Source of the DNA: Spirometra erinaceieuropaei
Taxonomy: Eukaryota > Platyhelminthes > Cestoda > Diphyllobothriidea > Diphyllobothriidae
DNA length: 64,000 nt
NCBI GenBank assembly: GCA_902702965.1
Contig: CACRXP010000180.1
Location: 44,042 to 108,041 of the forward strand
Direction: 5' to 3'
The translations under genes and the position numbers were made by a program. This document shows positions 62,994 through 64,000 of the stretch, piece by piece (within the stretch, counting starts at the first letter, position 1; every line of letters begins with the position of its first letter). The notes beneath the pieces are model-generated. The model worked only from the letters and a program-made list of their open reading frames with translations, was not told where the DNA came from and made no database searches.

Positions 62994-64000
62994 CTGTTGA
63001 AGCACAAGCCCACGTTAGGCAATAGGCACATATGGTTTGACCAGATGATACAACATTTCGCAGATAACTAGTGTAATTCAATCATATCCCATTACTTCAA
63101 AAGGGATGTCGGAATATTTTTAATTTAATTTTAACGCCATCCACATAGAATACCCCTTAGTACACAATTTACACCAATATTAACCGATATGGATTTACAC
63201 ATTCTAACGTAATACGACATTCATTTCAGAAAAATGCGCGGCGTTTCCTGTTTCGGAACCGTTTCTGATAATTAGTAATATAATACTCGTAATTCTTGCC
63301 TTATGAAGCTAAATGTCGTGCAAACGTTTTTCTCTTAGCTACCATGTCGGACAAAACGTCTTGGAAAAAAACACTTTGGACCCCTTCGACGAATAACAAC
63401 AATGCCAATATAAATCTTTAAAAAATTCCGACAGTTAACATTTGCATTTTGGCGGTCTTGCAACCAGCTGCAACTGAGACGTATCTAATTCAATATCTGT
63501 GGTTCGAGATGTTTTTCAAACCTTTCGTTTTAAATTCATTTTCAGAGAACTCAGACGAAGTTTACTTAATTTGGTCAAGACTTGGAATTGATGTCAGACA
63601 TACAAACCTCAAATACCCCCAAATGGGTTGTATCAGGGCATCTCAAGATGTGTTTTTATTTTTCACGCAGGGTTACAAATCCTGCGTATATTTACTAAGT
63701 AGATAAGACGTATATGCTTATTTTATAATCCGCAACAAGATTTTGTTTGGTCAGCTCTGATTTTATTTAAATTACGATTGTTAATAAACCATGCACCATT
63801 AATGAATACTGTTTACGAGAATCACAACCTTCAAGGCACCATATGTGAAAATTATCACGTTTCCGCTATTTCTATAATTGTTCTGTATAAAGAACACAGT
63901 TTAAATCATACTCGGCAATTTCTGAGTCAATTTGTTCTTTTGTATTCTTAGAATTTATTCTTAGGTAATTCAGGAAACATGAGTGACTTCCGTGAATGCG
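62994..64000. other. Upstream of the first visible EFHC exon
   Basis: Presumed intron. The exon coding the first half of DM10 domain 1 was looked for on the minus strand and not seen. Confidence 0.5.

Overview
This is a 64 kb piece of an intron-rich, repeat-laden animal genome, most likely a flatworm and probably a tapeworm of the diphyllobothriid type. I infer this from long introns packed with degraded retroelements and from one LINE family whose endonuclease-RT reading frame runs into C2H2-finger remnants of the PHCPRTFTH type, which I associate with these worms. There is no bacterial gene organisation. Only three host protein-coding genes can be supported, and I built their exon chains by hand from splice sites, reading phase and family similarity.

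Layout. (1) 4661-6885, plus strand: the last three visible exons of a ZIP metal transporter of the SLC39A8/14 type, with an EE-x-PHE metal-site motif. (2) 31416-42663, plus strand: a cysteine/serine-rich nuclear protein (CSRNP/AXUD1 family). Its second and third coding exons appear twice, in two copies about 2.49 kb long and roughly 2 percent diverged, separated by a 160-base run of N. This is either a recent tandem duplication or two haplotypes placed side by side by the assembler. (3) 62993-43766, minus strand: nine exons of an EFHC1/EFHC2-like axonemal protein with DM10 domains and a C-terminal EF-hand region. Its 5' end lies beyond the window. Genes 2 and 3 converge tail to tail with 1.1 kb between their stop codons.

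The rest is mobile DNA and unassigned sequence. Two short Penelope-like insertions (430-1582 and 14618-15820) have exact target-site duplications. One carries a near-complete hammerhead ribozyme; the other is a head-to-head inverted dimer. The 17.8-26.9 kb region is a LINE graveyard with one endonuclease-RT LINE on the minus strand and three CR1/Jockey-like pieces on the plus strand. The introns hold a 928-bp TA-flanked element with long inverted repeats plus two older relatives, a second unnamed repeat family shared between the ZIP and EFHC introns, a fold-back element, several tRNA-derived SINE-like pieces, a Ty3/gypsy integrase tail with a probable LTR, and another LINE endonuclease remnant. 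A degenerate repeat of about 70-bp period occupies roughly 27.35-28.15 kb.

The three host genes have unrelated jobs (metal uptake, nuclear regulation, cilium/flagellum structure), and nothing suggests they act together. The most interesting items are the ribozyme-bearing mini-Penelope insertions and the duplicated CSRNP exon pair.
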